Assembly: GCF_001307295.1 (NCBI RefSeq)
Contig: NZ_CP012700.1
Coordinates: 3,041,001 to 3,105,000, forward strand
Reading direction: 5' to 3'
DNA: 64,000 nucleotides
From: Sphingopyxis macrogoltabida
GTDB taxonomy: Bacteria; Pseudomonadota; Alphaproteobacteria; Sphingomonadales; Sphingomonadaceae
A program made the translations under genes and the position numbers. This document shows positions 8,488-16,767 of this stretch, piece after piece; position 1 is the first letter of the stretch, and each line of letters starts with the position of its first letter. Below the pieces are notes generated by a model. The model saw nothing but the letters and a program-made list of their open reading frames with translations, did no database searches and was not told the origin of the DNA.

Positions 8488-10005
8488 ATGCTCATGGAAG
8501 CGGACCTGCCGGACGATGTTGACGCGTTACGCGCGCTCGTCCTCGAACAGGCCCGCAAGCTCGAGAGTGCCGACGCGGAAGCCGAACGCCTGAGGGCGAT
8601 CATCGAGGCTTTTCGGCGTCATCGGTTCGGCCGCCGTTCCGAGCAGCTCGATCAGGATCAGTTGCAGCTGGGCCTTGAGGATGCCGAGACGGCGCTCGCG
8701 GAAGCCGAGGCCGCCAGCGAAGCGAAGGCCGGACGGCCTCGCAGTGATCCTGTGCGCAAGACCAACCGCGGTTCGCTGCCCGCGCATCTCGAGCGGATCG
8801 AACAGATCGTTGACGTCGAGAGCAATGCTTGCCCCTGCTGCGGCGGCGCCCTCCACCAGGTCGGCGAGGATGTCGCCGAGCGCCTCGATGTGGTGCCGAC
8901 CACCTTCCGCGTCGTGGTCACCCGGCGGCCGCGTTATGGCTGCCGTTCGTGCGAGAGCGCGATCGTGCAGCCGCCGGCGCCGGCGCGGATCATTGAGGGC
9001 GGCATTCCGACCGAGGCACTGATCGCCCAGGTGCTGGTATCCAAGTATGCCGATCACCTGCCGCTTTACCGGCAGGCCCAGATATACGCCCGGCAGGGCA
9101 TCCGGCTCGACCGATCCACTTTGGCCGACTGGGTCGGGCGAGCGGCCTGGTATCTGCGCCCCTTGCGTGACCACATTCTCGACGAGCTACGACGATCCGA
9201 GCGGCTGTTCGCCGACGAGACGACCGCCCCGGTGCTCGATCCCGGACGCGGGCGGACCAAGACCGGCCAGCTCTGGGCCTATGCCCGCGACGACCGACCA
9301 TGGGGCGGCTGCGATCCGCCGATCGTCGCCTATGTCTATGCGCCAGATCGCAAGGCCGAGCGTCCCCAGTTCCATCTTGGTGATTTTGCGGGCATCCTAC
9401 AGGTCGATGGCTATGGCGGCTACGCCGCGCTCCCCCGGCGGCGCCAGCAGATCAGGCTCGCTTTCTGCTGGGCGCATGTGCGTCGCAAATTCTACGAACT
9501 GGCTGATACATCCCCGGTCGCTACCGAGGTGCTGCGCCGCATCGCCTTGCTTTACGCCATCGAGGACGATGTGCGCGGCCTCTCGGCCGAGCAGCGTCGT
9601 GCCGCTCGGGCCGGACGCAGCCGCGTCATCATCGACGATCTTCACCAATATCTTGCCGCCCGTGGCCGCCAGGTCAGCGCCAAGAGCAAGCTCGGCGAAG
9701 CGATCCGCTACGCACTCACCCGCTGGGACGGCCTCTCACGCTTCATCGATGACGGTCGCATCGACCTCGACTCCAATACCGTCGAACGATCGATCAGGCC
9801 GCTGGCTCGCAATCGCAAAAATGCCCTGTTTGCCGGTTCCGACGAGGGCGGCGACAACTGGGCGGTGATCGCCACGCTCATCGAATGTTGCAAGCTCAGC
9901 ACCATCAACCCCCACCAATGGCTGACCGAAACCCTCACCAGCCTCGCCAACGGTTATCCCGCCAACAGCGTCGGTGATCTCATGCCATGGACCGTCGTAG
10001 CCTGA
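8488..10005 (+). CDS. tnpC: IS66-family transposase TnpC
   Basis: 505 residues, full length for the family. Domains in order: an N-terminal coiled-coil (about 10-75), an IS66 zinc-finger segment with CPCCGG (about 113), a second Cys pair (YGCRSCES), then the DDE core with FADETTAPVLDPGRGRTKTG, LQVDGYGGYA, CWAHVRRKFYEL and IDLDSNTVERSIRPLARNRKNALFAGS near the end. No disabling change is visible, unlike the IS66 transposase at 30290-31923. The two proteins are clearly different, so these are separate IS66 elements rather than copies. Confidence 0.94.
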   Translation: MLMEADLPDDVDALRALVLEQARKLESADAEAERLRAIIEAFRRHRFGRRSEQLDQDQLQLGLEDAETALAEAEAASEAKAGRPRSDPVRKTNRGSLPAHLERIEQIVDVESNACPCCGGALHQVGEDVAERLDVVPTTFRVVVTRRPRYGCRSCESAIVQPPAPARIIEGGIPTEALIAQVLVSKYADHLPLYRQAQIYARQGIRLDRSTLADWVGRAAWYLRPLRDHILDELRRSERLFADETTAPVLDPGRGRTKTGQLWAYARDDRPWGGCDPPIVAYVYAPDRKAERPQFHLGDFAGILQVDGYGGYAALPRRRQQIRLAFCWAHVRRKFYELADTSPVATEVLRRIALLYAIEDDVRGLSAEQRRAARAGRSRVIIDDLHQYLAARGRQVSAKSKLGEAIRYALTRWDGLSRFIDDGRIDLDSNTVERSIRPLARNRKNALFAGSDEGGDNWAVIATLIECCKLSTINPHQWLTETLTSLANGYPANSVGDLMPWTVVA

Positions 10006-10308
10006 AAACACCGGTTACGCCTCACCAAACCCTATCACCCATGGACCAACGGTCAGGCCGAAAGGATGGTGCGCACCATCAAGGAGGCCACCGTCAAATC
10101 TTTCCATTACACGTCGATCAACGAGCTGCGCCGCCATGTCCGCGACTGGTTGGTCGCTTACAACTTTGCCAAGCAGTTGAAGGCACTGCGCTTCAAGACA
10201 CCCTATGAGGCCATCGAAGAACTCTGGAAATCCAAGCCGGATATCTTCAATATGGAGCCACACCATCACATGCTGGGACTAAACACCTAAGTTTCCATTG
10301 GCTACCCG

Positions 10309-10920
10309 CTAATTGATCACCGCAGCCGTCCAACTCGCGATTTTGTCGGCCATTTCAAGGCTCGCGCGATCAAAGGCTTCGACGATACTCGAAACGCTGT
10401 TTGCGCTTGCTGTCCTATCAAGGACGATGCGCGTGACTGCCAGTGGTTCCGATTCTTTGGATCGGCTTAGTTCCACTTGCGCGGCGATGCGAATGATCGG
10501 GGCCGCGTCGGGCCCCTGCTCGTAATAGGCTGCAAAAGAAGAAAGCCGTGCGGATAGGACGTAATGATCGGAAGCCACGCTCTGGACAGGGATATATGCG
10601 TGATCGATTTTGCGCGCTACGCTTCCGGCAATAGCCTCGCGGATCATCTCGGGCGCAGGCCTCATCCACCGTGCTTTGGCCAGATACGTGACTTCGCGAT
10701 TCTCGATCGTGAGGATCCTGTCTCCATCGGCCCCAGGCGGAAGCGTCGGTCGCGTAATATACACCGGAATCCACTGTCGTGCAATTTCACGCTCCGGTAC
10801 GGGCGTGCTGCTGATCCGGTACAACGTCGATTTGCCGCCAGTTCCCAGAATATTCCCGCAACCAGAAAGGCAAATTAGCGCGCCCGTCAGCAAAAACATT
10901 CTTGCAGAGATCGTTTTCAT
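10309..10920 (-). CDS. ABC transport auxiliary lipoprotein (PqiC/MlaD-operon type)
   Basis: 203 residues. A lipoprotein signal with lipobox LSGC (Cys21) is followed by a domain of the ABC-type transport auxiliary lipoprotein family, with TLYRISSTP near the mature start and a C-terminal segment SSIVEAFDRASLEMADKIASW. It is the last gene of an operon permease-ATPase-MlaD-lipoprotein; its ATG overlaps the mlaD-like stop. It is likely anchored in the periplasm as part of a Mla/MCE lipid shuttle. The IS481 right end is only 23 bp beyond its stop but does not cut it. Confidence 0.82.
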   Translation of the reverse strand: MKTISARMFLLTGALICLSGCGNILGTGGKSTLYRISSTPVPEREIARQWIPVYITRPTLPPGADGDRILTIENREVTYLAKARWMRPAPEMIREAIAGSVARKIDHAYIPVQSVASDHYVLSARLSSFAAYYEQGPDAAPIIRIAAQVELSRSKESEPLAVTRIVLDRTASANSVSSIVEAFDRASLEMADKIASWTAAVIN

Positions 10921-11825
10921 TGGGGGAGCTTCCTTTCACGAGGGGTCCGTCGTAGCTGGCCGGCGAGCTGCTCGATTTCCTGCGCCGCGCTATCGAGCGA
11001 TTTCAAAGTTGCAGCAATCCCGGAGCCGTCGGGCGCCGCCAATCCACTCGCGGCGTCATCAAGCCTGTGAATGACCACCCTCGCCTCGGCGATCCCCTCT
11101 CGAAGATCTCGAGCAGCTGCCGAGACATCGGCAAACGTCTTGCGACCGTCGCCATCGATCGCCGTGCGCGCCGATGCGGCCGCGGCCTCGATATCGGCCG
11201 CCGCCCGGTCCAGGCGTGCAAACGCTTGTTCAGCCTTGCTGAACATTCCGCGACTAGATCGCAATTCCGCCGTGGTAGCTCTTACATCCGCAATAGCAGC
11301 CGAAACATTTTCGATATTCTCGTCGGACAAGGTCCGGTTGACCCTTTCCAGGGCCTGCGAAGCGTCCGCCAACAATGCGCCACCTCCATCCATCAGGGAT
11401 TGTAGCGAACTTTTTTCCGCCTTAATCACTGGGAGCGTTTCCTTGGAAACCTCCTTCAACAACGGCTTAGAGGGCGTCCCCGCACTGATCTGGATGTAGC
11501 TTCCGCCGGTTATGCCTTGCGACTCCGTCGCGGCGGTAGAATCGACGCGCACAGGCGTATCCTCGCGCAGGCGCACCCCTGCAAGCACCCTGTTTGGATT
11601 TCTGGGATCAAGACTAATACGCGTGATTTCTCCCACCGGAATTCCGTTGAACTGCACCTCGCCTCCCTCGCTAAGACCGCGGACGGGACCATCGAAAATG
11701 ATCCGATACTCGTCGAAATTACGGGCGAATTGGGATTGACCGAGCCAGAGGATGAAGCCGAAAGCCGCCGCTAGCAGAGCCAGCGTCAGGCCCCCAATCA
11801 GACCGTAGTTCGCGTCGCGTTCCAT
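10917..11825 (-). CDS. MlaD/MCE-family lipid-binding protein
   Basis: 302 residues from ATG 11825, which overlaps the ATPase stop (TAATG). One N-terminal membrane helix (YGLIGGLTLALLAAAFGFIL) is followed by an MCE domain (about 40-120: YRIIFDGPVRGLSEGGEVQFNG, GSYIQI) and a long helical tail rich in Ala (about 150-290), as in MlaD-type proteins that form hexameric rings contacting the permease. It should bind and pass phospholipid or other hydrophobic substrates between the membranes. Permease supply is doubtful because mlaE is interrupted. Confidence 0.9.
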   Translation of the reverse strand: MERDANYGLIGGLTLALLAAAFGFILWLGQSQFARNFDEYRIIFDGPVRGLSEGGEVQFNGIPVGEITRISLDPRNPNRVLAGVRLREDTPVRVDSTAATESQGITGGSYIQISAGTPSKPLLKEVSKETLPVIKAEKSSLQSLMDGGGALLADASQALERVNRTLSDENIENVSAAIADVRATTAELRSSRGMFSKAEQAFARLDRAAADIEAAAASARTAIDGDGRKTFADVSAAARDLREGIAEARVVIHRLDDAASGLAAPDGSGIAATLKSLDSAAQEIEQLAGQLRRTPRERKLPQ

Positions 11826-12592
11826 TAACGGTTCCTTTCCTTGGCGCGCTCCGCCCGCCCTCCCAAAAACGCCCTGATCCAAGGATGGTCAGACCTCTCA
11901 AGTTCCGCGATTGGCGAAACCTCGACAATTTTCTGATCCGCAACCACGGCCACGCGGTCGCTGATGGAATACAGGCTGTCGAGATCATGGGTCACCATCA
12001 CGACAGTAAGCCCCAGCGTGTCGCTCAGCGTCCGTATCAGCTGGTCAAATTCGGCGGCGGCGATCGGGTCGAGGCCCGAAGTGGGTTCGTCAAGGAACAG
12101 CAATTCTGGATCGAGCGCCAAGGCCCTCGCTACGCTTACACGTTTTCGCATTCCGCCTGAAAGTTCAGCGGGCATTTGCCGGCCCACCTCGGCATCGAGT
12201 CCGACAAGGCCGATTTTCATCAGAGCCACGGCCTCGAGCCACGGCTCTCTAAGACGGGTATGTTCGATGAGAGGAGCCTCGACATTTTCTTGCACACTAA
12301 GAGAAGAAAAAAGCGCGCCATTTTGAAACATGACGCCAATTCGGTGATCAATTTCCGTACGATCAAAGCGACTCCCAATTTTTTTCTGAAAGATTTCGAT
12401 TGCCCCATGGCTAGGCGCAATCAGGCCCAAAATGGTGTTCATCAGGACGGATTTTCCACTACCGGACCCTCCGACGACACCAAGAATCTCGCCACGATGG
12501 ACTTCTAGGTTCAAATCCTGGTGGATAATGTGATCGCCAAATCGGGTTTTAAGATTCTCCACCCGAATAACGATGTCCGGATCGCAAATCAT
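11825..12592 (-). CDS. ABC transporter ATPase, MlaF-like
   Basis: 255 residues. Walker A GGSGSGKS (about 41-48), Q-loop FQNGALFSSLSV, signature LSGGMRKRVSVARAL, Walker B LLFLDEPTSGLDP and the switch His in VTHDLDSL are all present. The GALFSSLSV and LSGGMRKR wording is that of MlaF ATPases. It couples ATP hydrolysis to lipid transport with the MlaE permease; its start overlaps the permease end and its stop overlaps the MlaD-like start, so the operon is tightly coupled. Confidence 0.93.
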   Translation of the reverse strand: MICDPDIVIRVENLKTRFGDHIIHQDLNLEVHRGEILGVVGGSGSGKSVLMNTILGLIAPSHGAIEIFQKKIGSRFDRTEIDHRIGVMFQNGALFSSLSVQENVEAPLIEHTRLREPWLEAVALMKIGLVGLDAEVGRQMPAELSGGMRKRVSVARALALDPELLFLDEPTSGLDPIAAAEFDQLIRTLSDTLGLTVVMVTHDLDSLYSISDRVAVVADQKIVEVSPIAELERSDHPWIRAFLGGRAERAKERNR

Positions 12593-13031
12593 ATTTCGAG
12601 CACGTTGAAGAGAATTGCAAAGGCGGCATCCAGAAGGATGATTGCGAATAGCGCTTGGACAACGGCGACGGTCACCCGCCCGCCCAGATCCTCAACATCT
12701 CCGCGTACCGAAAGGCCGTGGCGACATCCGGCAAGCGCAATCACAATGGCCAGCACCGGTACTTTTGCCATTCCAACCCAGAAGTGTCGGATATCGACCG
12801 CAGCTGAGAGTCGTTCGGCGAAATATGTCGGGCTCACGTCGAGTATGCCCCAGCTGACGACAAGCCCGCCGGCCAAACCAGCCAGCATGGCAACAATCGC
12901 CAGGAGGGGCATAATTACAAGCAATGCCAATACGCGTGGCACAACCAGCGCGTCGAACAGGTCGATGCCCTGGCCTGCTGCCGGTTTGGTGGACACCGAG
13001 ATAGGGTGTTTCCACCTATCGGAGGTCCACA

Positions 13032-13322
13032 ATGCAAAGAAGGAAGTTCAGCCGCGAGTTCAAGCTTGAGGCGGTGAGGATGGTCCGCGAACGCGGGGTG
13101 ACGATCGCGCAGGCGTCGCGCGATCTGGATGTGCATGCGAACGTGCTGCGTAAATGGGTCCGGGAGCTTGCCGCCGATCCGGGTCATGCCTTTCCCGGTC
13201 ACGGTCAGATGAAGCCGGAGCAGATGGAGATCGATCGCCTGCGGCGCGAGCTGGCCAAGTTGAAGGCGGAGCGCGACATCCTAAAAAAAGCCGCCGCCTA
13301 CTTCGCGAGGGACTCGATATGA
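13032..13322 (+). CDS. IS3-family OrfA (helix-turn-helix protein)
   Basis: 96 residues: a helix-turn-helix (RKFSREFKLEAVRMVRERG, DLDVHANVLRKWVRE) followed by a leucine-zipper-like helix (MEIDRLRRELAKLKAERDILKKA). It binds the IS ends. Near its end a run of seven A followed by G (13283-13290) is a classical -1 slippery site that would fuse it to OrfB as the active OrfAB transposase. Confidence 0.93.
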   Translation: MQRRKFSREFKLEAVRMVRERGVTIAQASRDLDVHANVLRKWVRELAADPGHAFPGHGQMKPEQMEIDRLRRELAKLKAERDILKKAAAYFARDSI

Positions 13323-14179
13323 AGTTCCAGTTCATCGCGAAGCACCGAGGGATCTGGCCGGTGGCATGGATGTGCGGGGCGCTCGGTGTCTCGCGAAGCG
13401 GCTTCCATGCCTGGCTGATCCGCCCGCCGTCGCAGCGTGCCCGCGACGACGAGGTGATCGGTGCGAAGGTCCGTGCCAGCCATGTAGGAAGTTATCGCAC
13501 TTATGGCGCGCGCCGTGTCTGGCACGACCTGCTGGCCGATGGGGTGTCCTGCGGCCTGCACCGGATCGAACGGCTCATGCGGGCGCAGGGTCTGCGAGCG
13601 AGGCCGCGGCGACGCGGGCTTCCCAAGGATCACGGCGATCGTTCGGTCATCGCCGGCAACGTGCTCGATCGCCAGTTCACGGCAGACAGGCCGAACCAGA
13701 AGTGGGTGGCCGACTTCACCTATATCTGGACGGCCGAGGGATGGCTCTATGTTGCTGCGGTGATCGACCTGTTCTCGCGCCGGGTGGTCGGATGGTCGAT
13801 GACTCCCAACATGACAGCCCAGCTCGTCACCGATGCGCTGATCATGGCGATCTGGCGGCGCGGCAAGCCCGATGCTCTCCTGCATCACTCGGATCAGGGC
13901 AGCCAGTATACCAGCGAGCAGTTCCAGCGGCTCATGGCCGACAATGGGGTCACCTGCTCAATGAGCCGGTCCGGCAATGTATGGGATAATGCCGCCATGG
14001 AGAGCTTCTTCTCCTCGCTCAAGACCGAGCGGATCGGGAAGAAGATCTACCGCACGAGGGCGCAGGCGAAGGCCGACGTGTTCGATTATATCGAATGCTT
14101 CTACAACCCGACCCGGCGTCACTCGACCTTGGGTTACCTCAGTCCTATCGACTTCGAACGTGAAGCTGGGGTAGCCTGA
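13319..14179 (+). CDS. IS3-family OrfB transposase core
   Basis: 286 residues from the ATG overlapping the orfA stop (ATGA). An HTH_21-like region is followed by the rve integrase core: WVADFTYIWTAEGWLYVAAV (first Asp), LLHHSDQGSQYTSEQF (second Asp), and GNVWDNAAMESFFSSLKTER (Glu), then the terminal YNPTRRHSTLGYLSP. All three catalytic residues are present. The longer open frame upstream of the ATG continues through the slippery run, as expected for the frameshifted OrfAB product. Confidence 0.94.
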   Translation: MKFQFIAKHRGIWPVAWMCGALGVSRSGFHAWLIRPPSQRARDDEVIGAKVRASHVGSYRTYGARRVWHDLLADGVSCGLHRIERLMRAQGLRARPRRRGLPKDHGDRSVIAGNVLDRQFTADRPNQKWVADFTYIWTAEGWLYVAAVIDLFSRRVVGWSMTPNMTAQLVTDALIMAIWRRGKPDALLHHSDQGSQYTSEQFQRLMADNGVTCSMSRSGNVWDNAAMESFFSSLKTERIGKKIYRTRAQAKADVFDYIECFYNPTRRHSTLGYLSPIDFEREAGVA

Positions 14180-15296
14180 ATGAACTTATCTCGGTGTCCA
14201 CCAAACCGGCAGCAGGCCACCCATCACCTTCATTGCCTGCGTCTCTTGATTCATTCGCATTGCGCCGATCTGGGCCGCGAAAGTGGAAGCGGACCGACCG
14301 GCAAGTAGTATCGCGGGAATGAGGACGCCGAACTCGCGGAGGACGGATATGCCAACCAGTTCGACGACCAGTTCCGATGCACCCAATGTCTTGAGCAGAT
14401 CGCTTCCTATGAGAGCCACCACTGCGCCGATAAAGAATGTCATGATCGCTATGAGTGGCAGCGCATCGAAGCCGGCCTTCTGAATTGACGACGCCAGTGC
14501 GATCAATCGCATCCTTTTGGGATGTGCAAGAGATTTCATGAGCGCCACCTCAAGTTGGCCGAGAAATCGAGCGCTTGCGCCGATTTCCTGGACAGCTCGA
14601 TAAACTTTTTGGCCAAGACGCACGTGAAATGGGGGAGTTTTGATTGGCGGGACATCGCGGTCGGCCATGGCCGAGCCCACCAGCGCGAACAGATCAGCAA
14701 GATTGGCGGGCAGGTCTGCGGTAAATGCCGCATTGGGTGCGAGAGTCAGGATGGCGAGCGCGCCTGCGCTGTCTATCCTTCCCAGGTTTCCGAAGTCGCT
14801 TGAGAAGGAGAGGTTCGAGGGACTCAGAACATGCCCGGAAAGGCCTGCGATCGACATCGCTGTCCAGTCACCTTCAACGACCAACGTTGAAATGCCATCT
14901 CCTTCGCGAACGAAGATGTTCGGTGCTGTGCGCGCATTCATCGCAGCAAGTCTCCAACCGGTGTCGGGAGAGCGGATCGCCCGTGGCAACTCCCTCTCCC
15001 ATAACCCGTCATCGAGCGGATCATGCCAGCAAGCGGGACCACTGACCCCACACATTTAACCATGCCGATCCACACATCGCGCCTTGCCTCAATGACATTA
15101 TGTAAACGTCACCGTAGCGTTATATCAGGTCGCTTGCAAGGAGTATGCTGCGCACAAATCGGCCGACAGATCGTTTGAATAAGCACAGGATACTCTTGCT
15201 AAGGTTAGATAAAATTGTCAGTTGAAATCCCTATGAGATTCTTTCTGAACCGATATCGCACCTTAGAGTTCATATTAACGACACTCGTAGGTGACA

Positions 15297-16760
15297 TTAA
15301 ATCTTTGCTTGCACTTGCCATCCCAGGCCGAGTGATTTTTGCAGGGCGATCCATGACAGCGTGAGCGCCGCCTTTCCCCGGACGAGGTCGGTTGCCGCCT
15401 GCTGCTGTTTGCGAAGCGTGCGATTTAGGTCGGCGCGCGAGATCACTCCGCCGGCAAATCGTTGTCGATCAAGATCGGCTGCGCCATCTGCCTGGGACTT
15501 GATCTGCGCGAACGCCACCAGGGCAGAGCGCTGCTGGCTAAAGCGCGACAACGCGCGCTCGGCGTCCTGAAGTGCAGAAAGCACCGTCTTTCGATAGTTG
15601 GCAACTGCCTCGGCACGGACGGCGCTCGCCTGATCGACCGAGGCATCGACCCTTCCGAAATCGAGGAAGTTCCACTGCAACTGTGGAATGGCGAGAATTG
15701 ACGGATTGCTCACATCAAAGAGATCGTCTGGCGACGTTCCGCCAAGTCCCAAGATTCCCATGAATGACAGCTTCGGAAATCGTGCAGCCTCCGCAACACC
15801 GATCCGAGCCGTTGCTGCCGCCAGGCTGCGTTCGGCCGCGCGGATGTCGGGCCGACGTGCGACAAGGTTGGAGGGGTCGCCCACGGCGACCTGTTCCGGC
15901 GGGAGGGGAACATCGAAGATCTGTTTCAGCGCTTCGTCCGTTGTCCCTGGGATCTGTCCAGCTAGAATGGCAAGCGCATCGAGCAATACCGCCGTGTCAG
16001 CTTCGGCCTCGGCGAGCTGAGACTTGAGCAGCTCGAGCTCGGCATTTGCATTGCCGAGAGGGAACAGGGGCAACACGCCTTGCTGATACCGTTGATAGGT
16101 TAGCGAGAGGGTTTGCTGCTGCAACTCGCACTCGGTTCGGTACGCTTTGGCTCGAAACTGGGCCTCGCGCAGGTTGACATAGGCATTGGCAACTTCGGCG
16201 GTCAGCTGGACCTTGGCATCCTCCACATTGGCAACCGCTGCCGCGGCCTGAGCGTTGCCGGCCTCGATCCGTCGCTGCGTTCCTCCTGCGAAATCCAGCT
16301 CCCAGTTAGCGTTGAGCCCGAGATTGTAGACACTGAGGCTATCATCCGCCTGTCCCTGCGGACTAACAGGCGCGCTCGCCGAAGGCGGGGCACTGTTCTG
16401 AATATCAAGGCCCGGCAAGCGGCCCTGAATAGCCGTCGCCTGGGTTCCAAGCGTCGGAAATCTTCCGGCCTTCTCCTGTCTCACGGATGCCCGCGCCTGC
16501 GCAATCCGCGCTTGCGCAGCCTGAAGCGAAGGATTGTCCGATAACGCAGCCTCGATAAGCCTGGTCAATTCCGGATCGTTCAAAAGGAGCCACCACTCTG
16601 CCAGCTCGGGCTCGGTATCGATGATGTTACCGCCGGCACGGACAAAGCCGTCATTTCGGTTCGCCGAGAATACTTCTGGAGGCCCGGCGTAGTCTGGGCC
16701 CGCAACACAACCGGCCAGCAGAAACGAGGCGAGAAGCGATATTACAGATTTTCTTATCAT
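15297..16760 (-). CDS. Outer-membrane efflux lipoprotein, NodT/OprM family
   Basis: 487 residues from ATG 16760. The lipobox LLAGC (Cys18) and GPDY start are typical of NodT-type outer membrane factors; two OEP repeats follow (ALSDNPSLQAAQARIAQARASVRQ and its later counterpart PDIRAAERSLAAATARIGVAEA). It forms the trimeric outer membrane duct of a tripartite pump. It is the last gene of the operon HlyD-MFS-OMF and starts 7 bp after the MFS stop. The 240 bp between its end and the mlaE start hold no gene that I can see. Confidence 0.92.
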   Translation of the reverse strand: MIRKSVISLLASFLLAGCVAGPDYAGPPEVFSANRNDGFVRAGGNIIDTEPELAEWWLLLNDPELTRLIEAALSDNPSLQAAQARIAQARASVRQEKAGRFPTLGTQATAIQGRLPGLDIQNSAPPSASAPVSPQGQADDSLSVYNLGLNANWELDFAGGTQRRIEAGNAQAAAAVANVEDAKVQLTAEVANAYVNLREAQFRAKAYRTECELQQQTLSLTYQRYQQGVLPLFPLGNANAELELLKSQLAEAEADTAVLLDALAILAGQIPGTTDEALKQIFDVPLPPEQVAVGDPSNLVARRPDIRAAERSLAAATARIGVAEAARFPKLSFMGILGLGGTSPDDLFDVSNPSILAIPQLQWNFLDFGRVDASVDQASAVRAEAVANYRKTVLSALQDAERALSRFSQQRSALVAFAQIKSQADGAADLDRQRFAGGVISRADLNRTLRKQQQAATDLVRGKAALTLSWIALQKSLGLGWQVQAKI

Positions 16761-16767
16761 GTCAGGC

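Larger units (their letters stand above)
7574..10018 (+). mobile_element. IS66-family element, complete, inside IS481
   Basis: 2,445 bp bounded by inverted ends starting GTAACCGGTGTTT and flanked by an 8-bp direct repeat GCCTCACC (7566-7573 and 10019-10026), the duplication size usual for IS66. It holds the standard tnpA-tnpB-tnpC set, all open, so it may be active. Confidence 0.95.
6831..10285 (+). mobile_element. IS481-family element, copy 1, interrupted by IS66
   Basis: Both ends carry the same perfect 25-bp terminal inverted repeat starting TGTTTAGTCCCAGCATGTGA (6831-6855 and, inverted, 10261-10285). The repeat may extend a few bases outward (AGG). Inside is one transposase gene split by an IS66 element at 7574-10018. 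Without that insert and its 8-bp duplication the element would be about 1,002 bp. No clear target duplication is seen outside the ends. A second, more damaged copy lies at 29803-34370. Confidence 0.9.
12971..14219 (+). mobile_element. IS3-family element, copy 1, in mlaE
   Basis: 1,249 bp with about 33-bp near-perfect inverted ends starting TGGCCTGCTGCCGGTTTGGT, flanked by a 3-bp repeat CCC (12968-12970 and 14220-14222). It holds overlapping orfA and orfB. A second copy of the same length and the same proteins lies inverted at 32783-34031. Confidence 0.95.
12589..14941 (-). pseudogene. MlaE-type permease gene, split by IS3 element
   Basis: The 5' part (14941 down to 14220) encodes an N-terminal STAS-like stretch, then the MlaE core (FIGAVVALIGSDLLKTLGA, LREFGVLIPAILLAGRSAS, MRMNQETQAMKVMG). 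The 3' part (12970 down to 12589) encodes IDLFDALVVPRVLALLV onward to LFNVLEI. Joining the parts after removing 12971-14219 and one CCC repeat restores MKVMGIDLFDALVVPR in frame, so the gene was intact until a recent insertion. An alternative GTG start at 15055 would add 38 residues with no visible ribosome site. Distal mlaF and mlaD may also lose expression through polarity. Confidence 0.92.
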
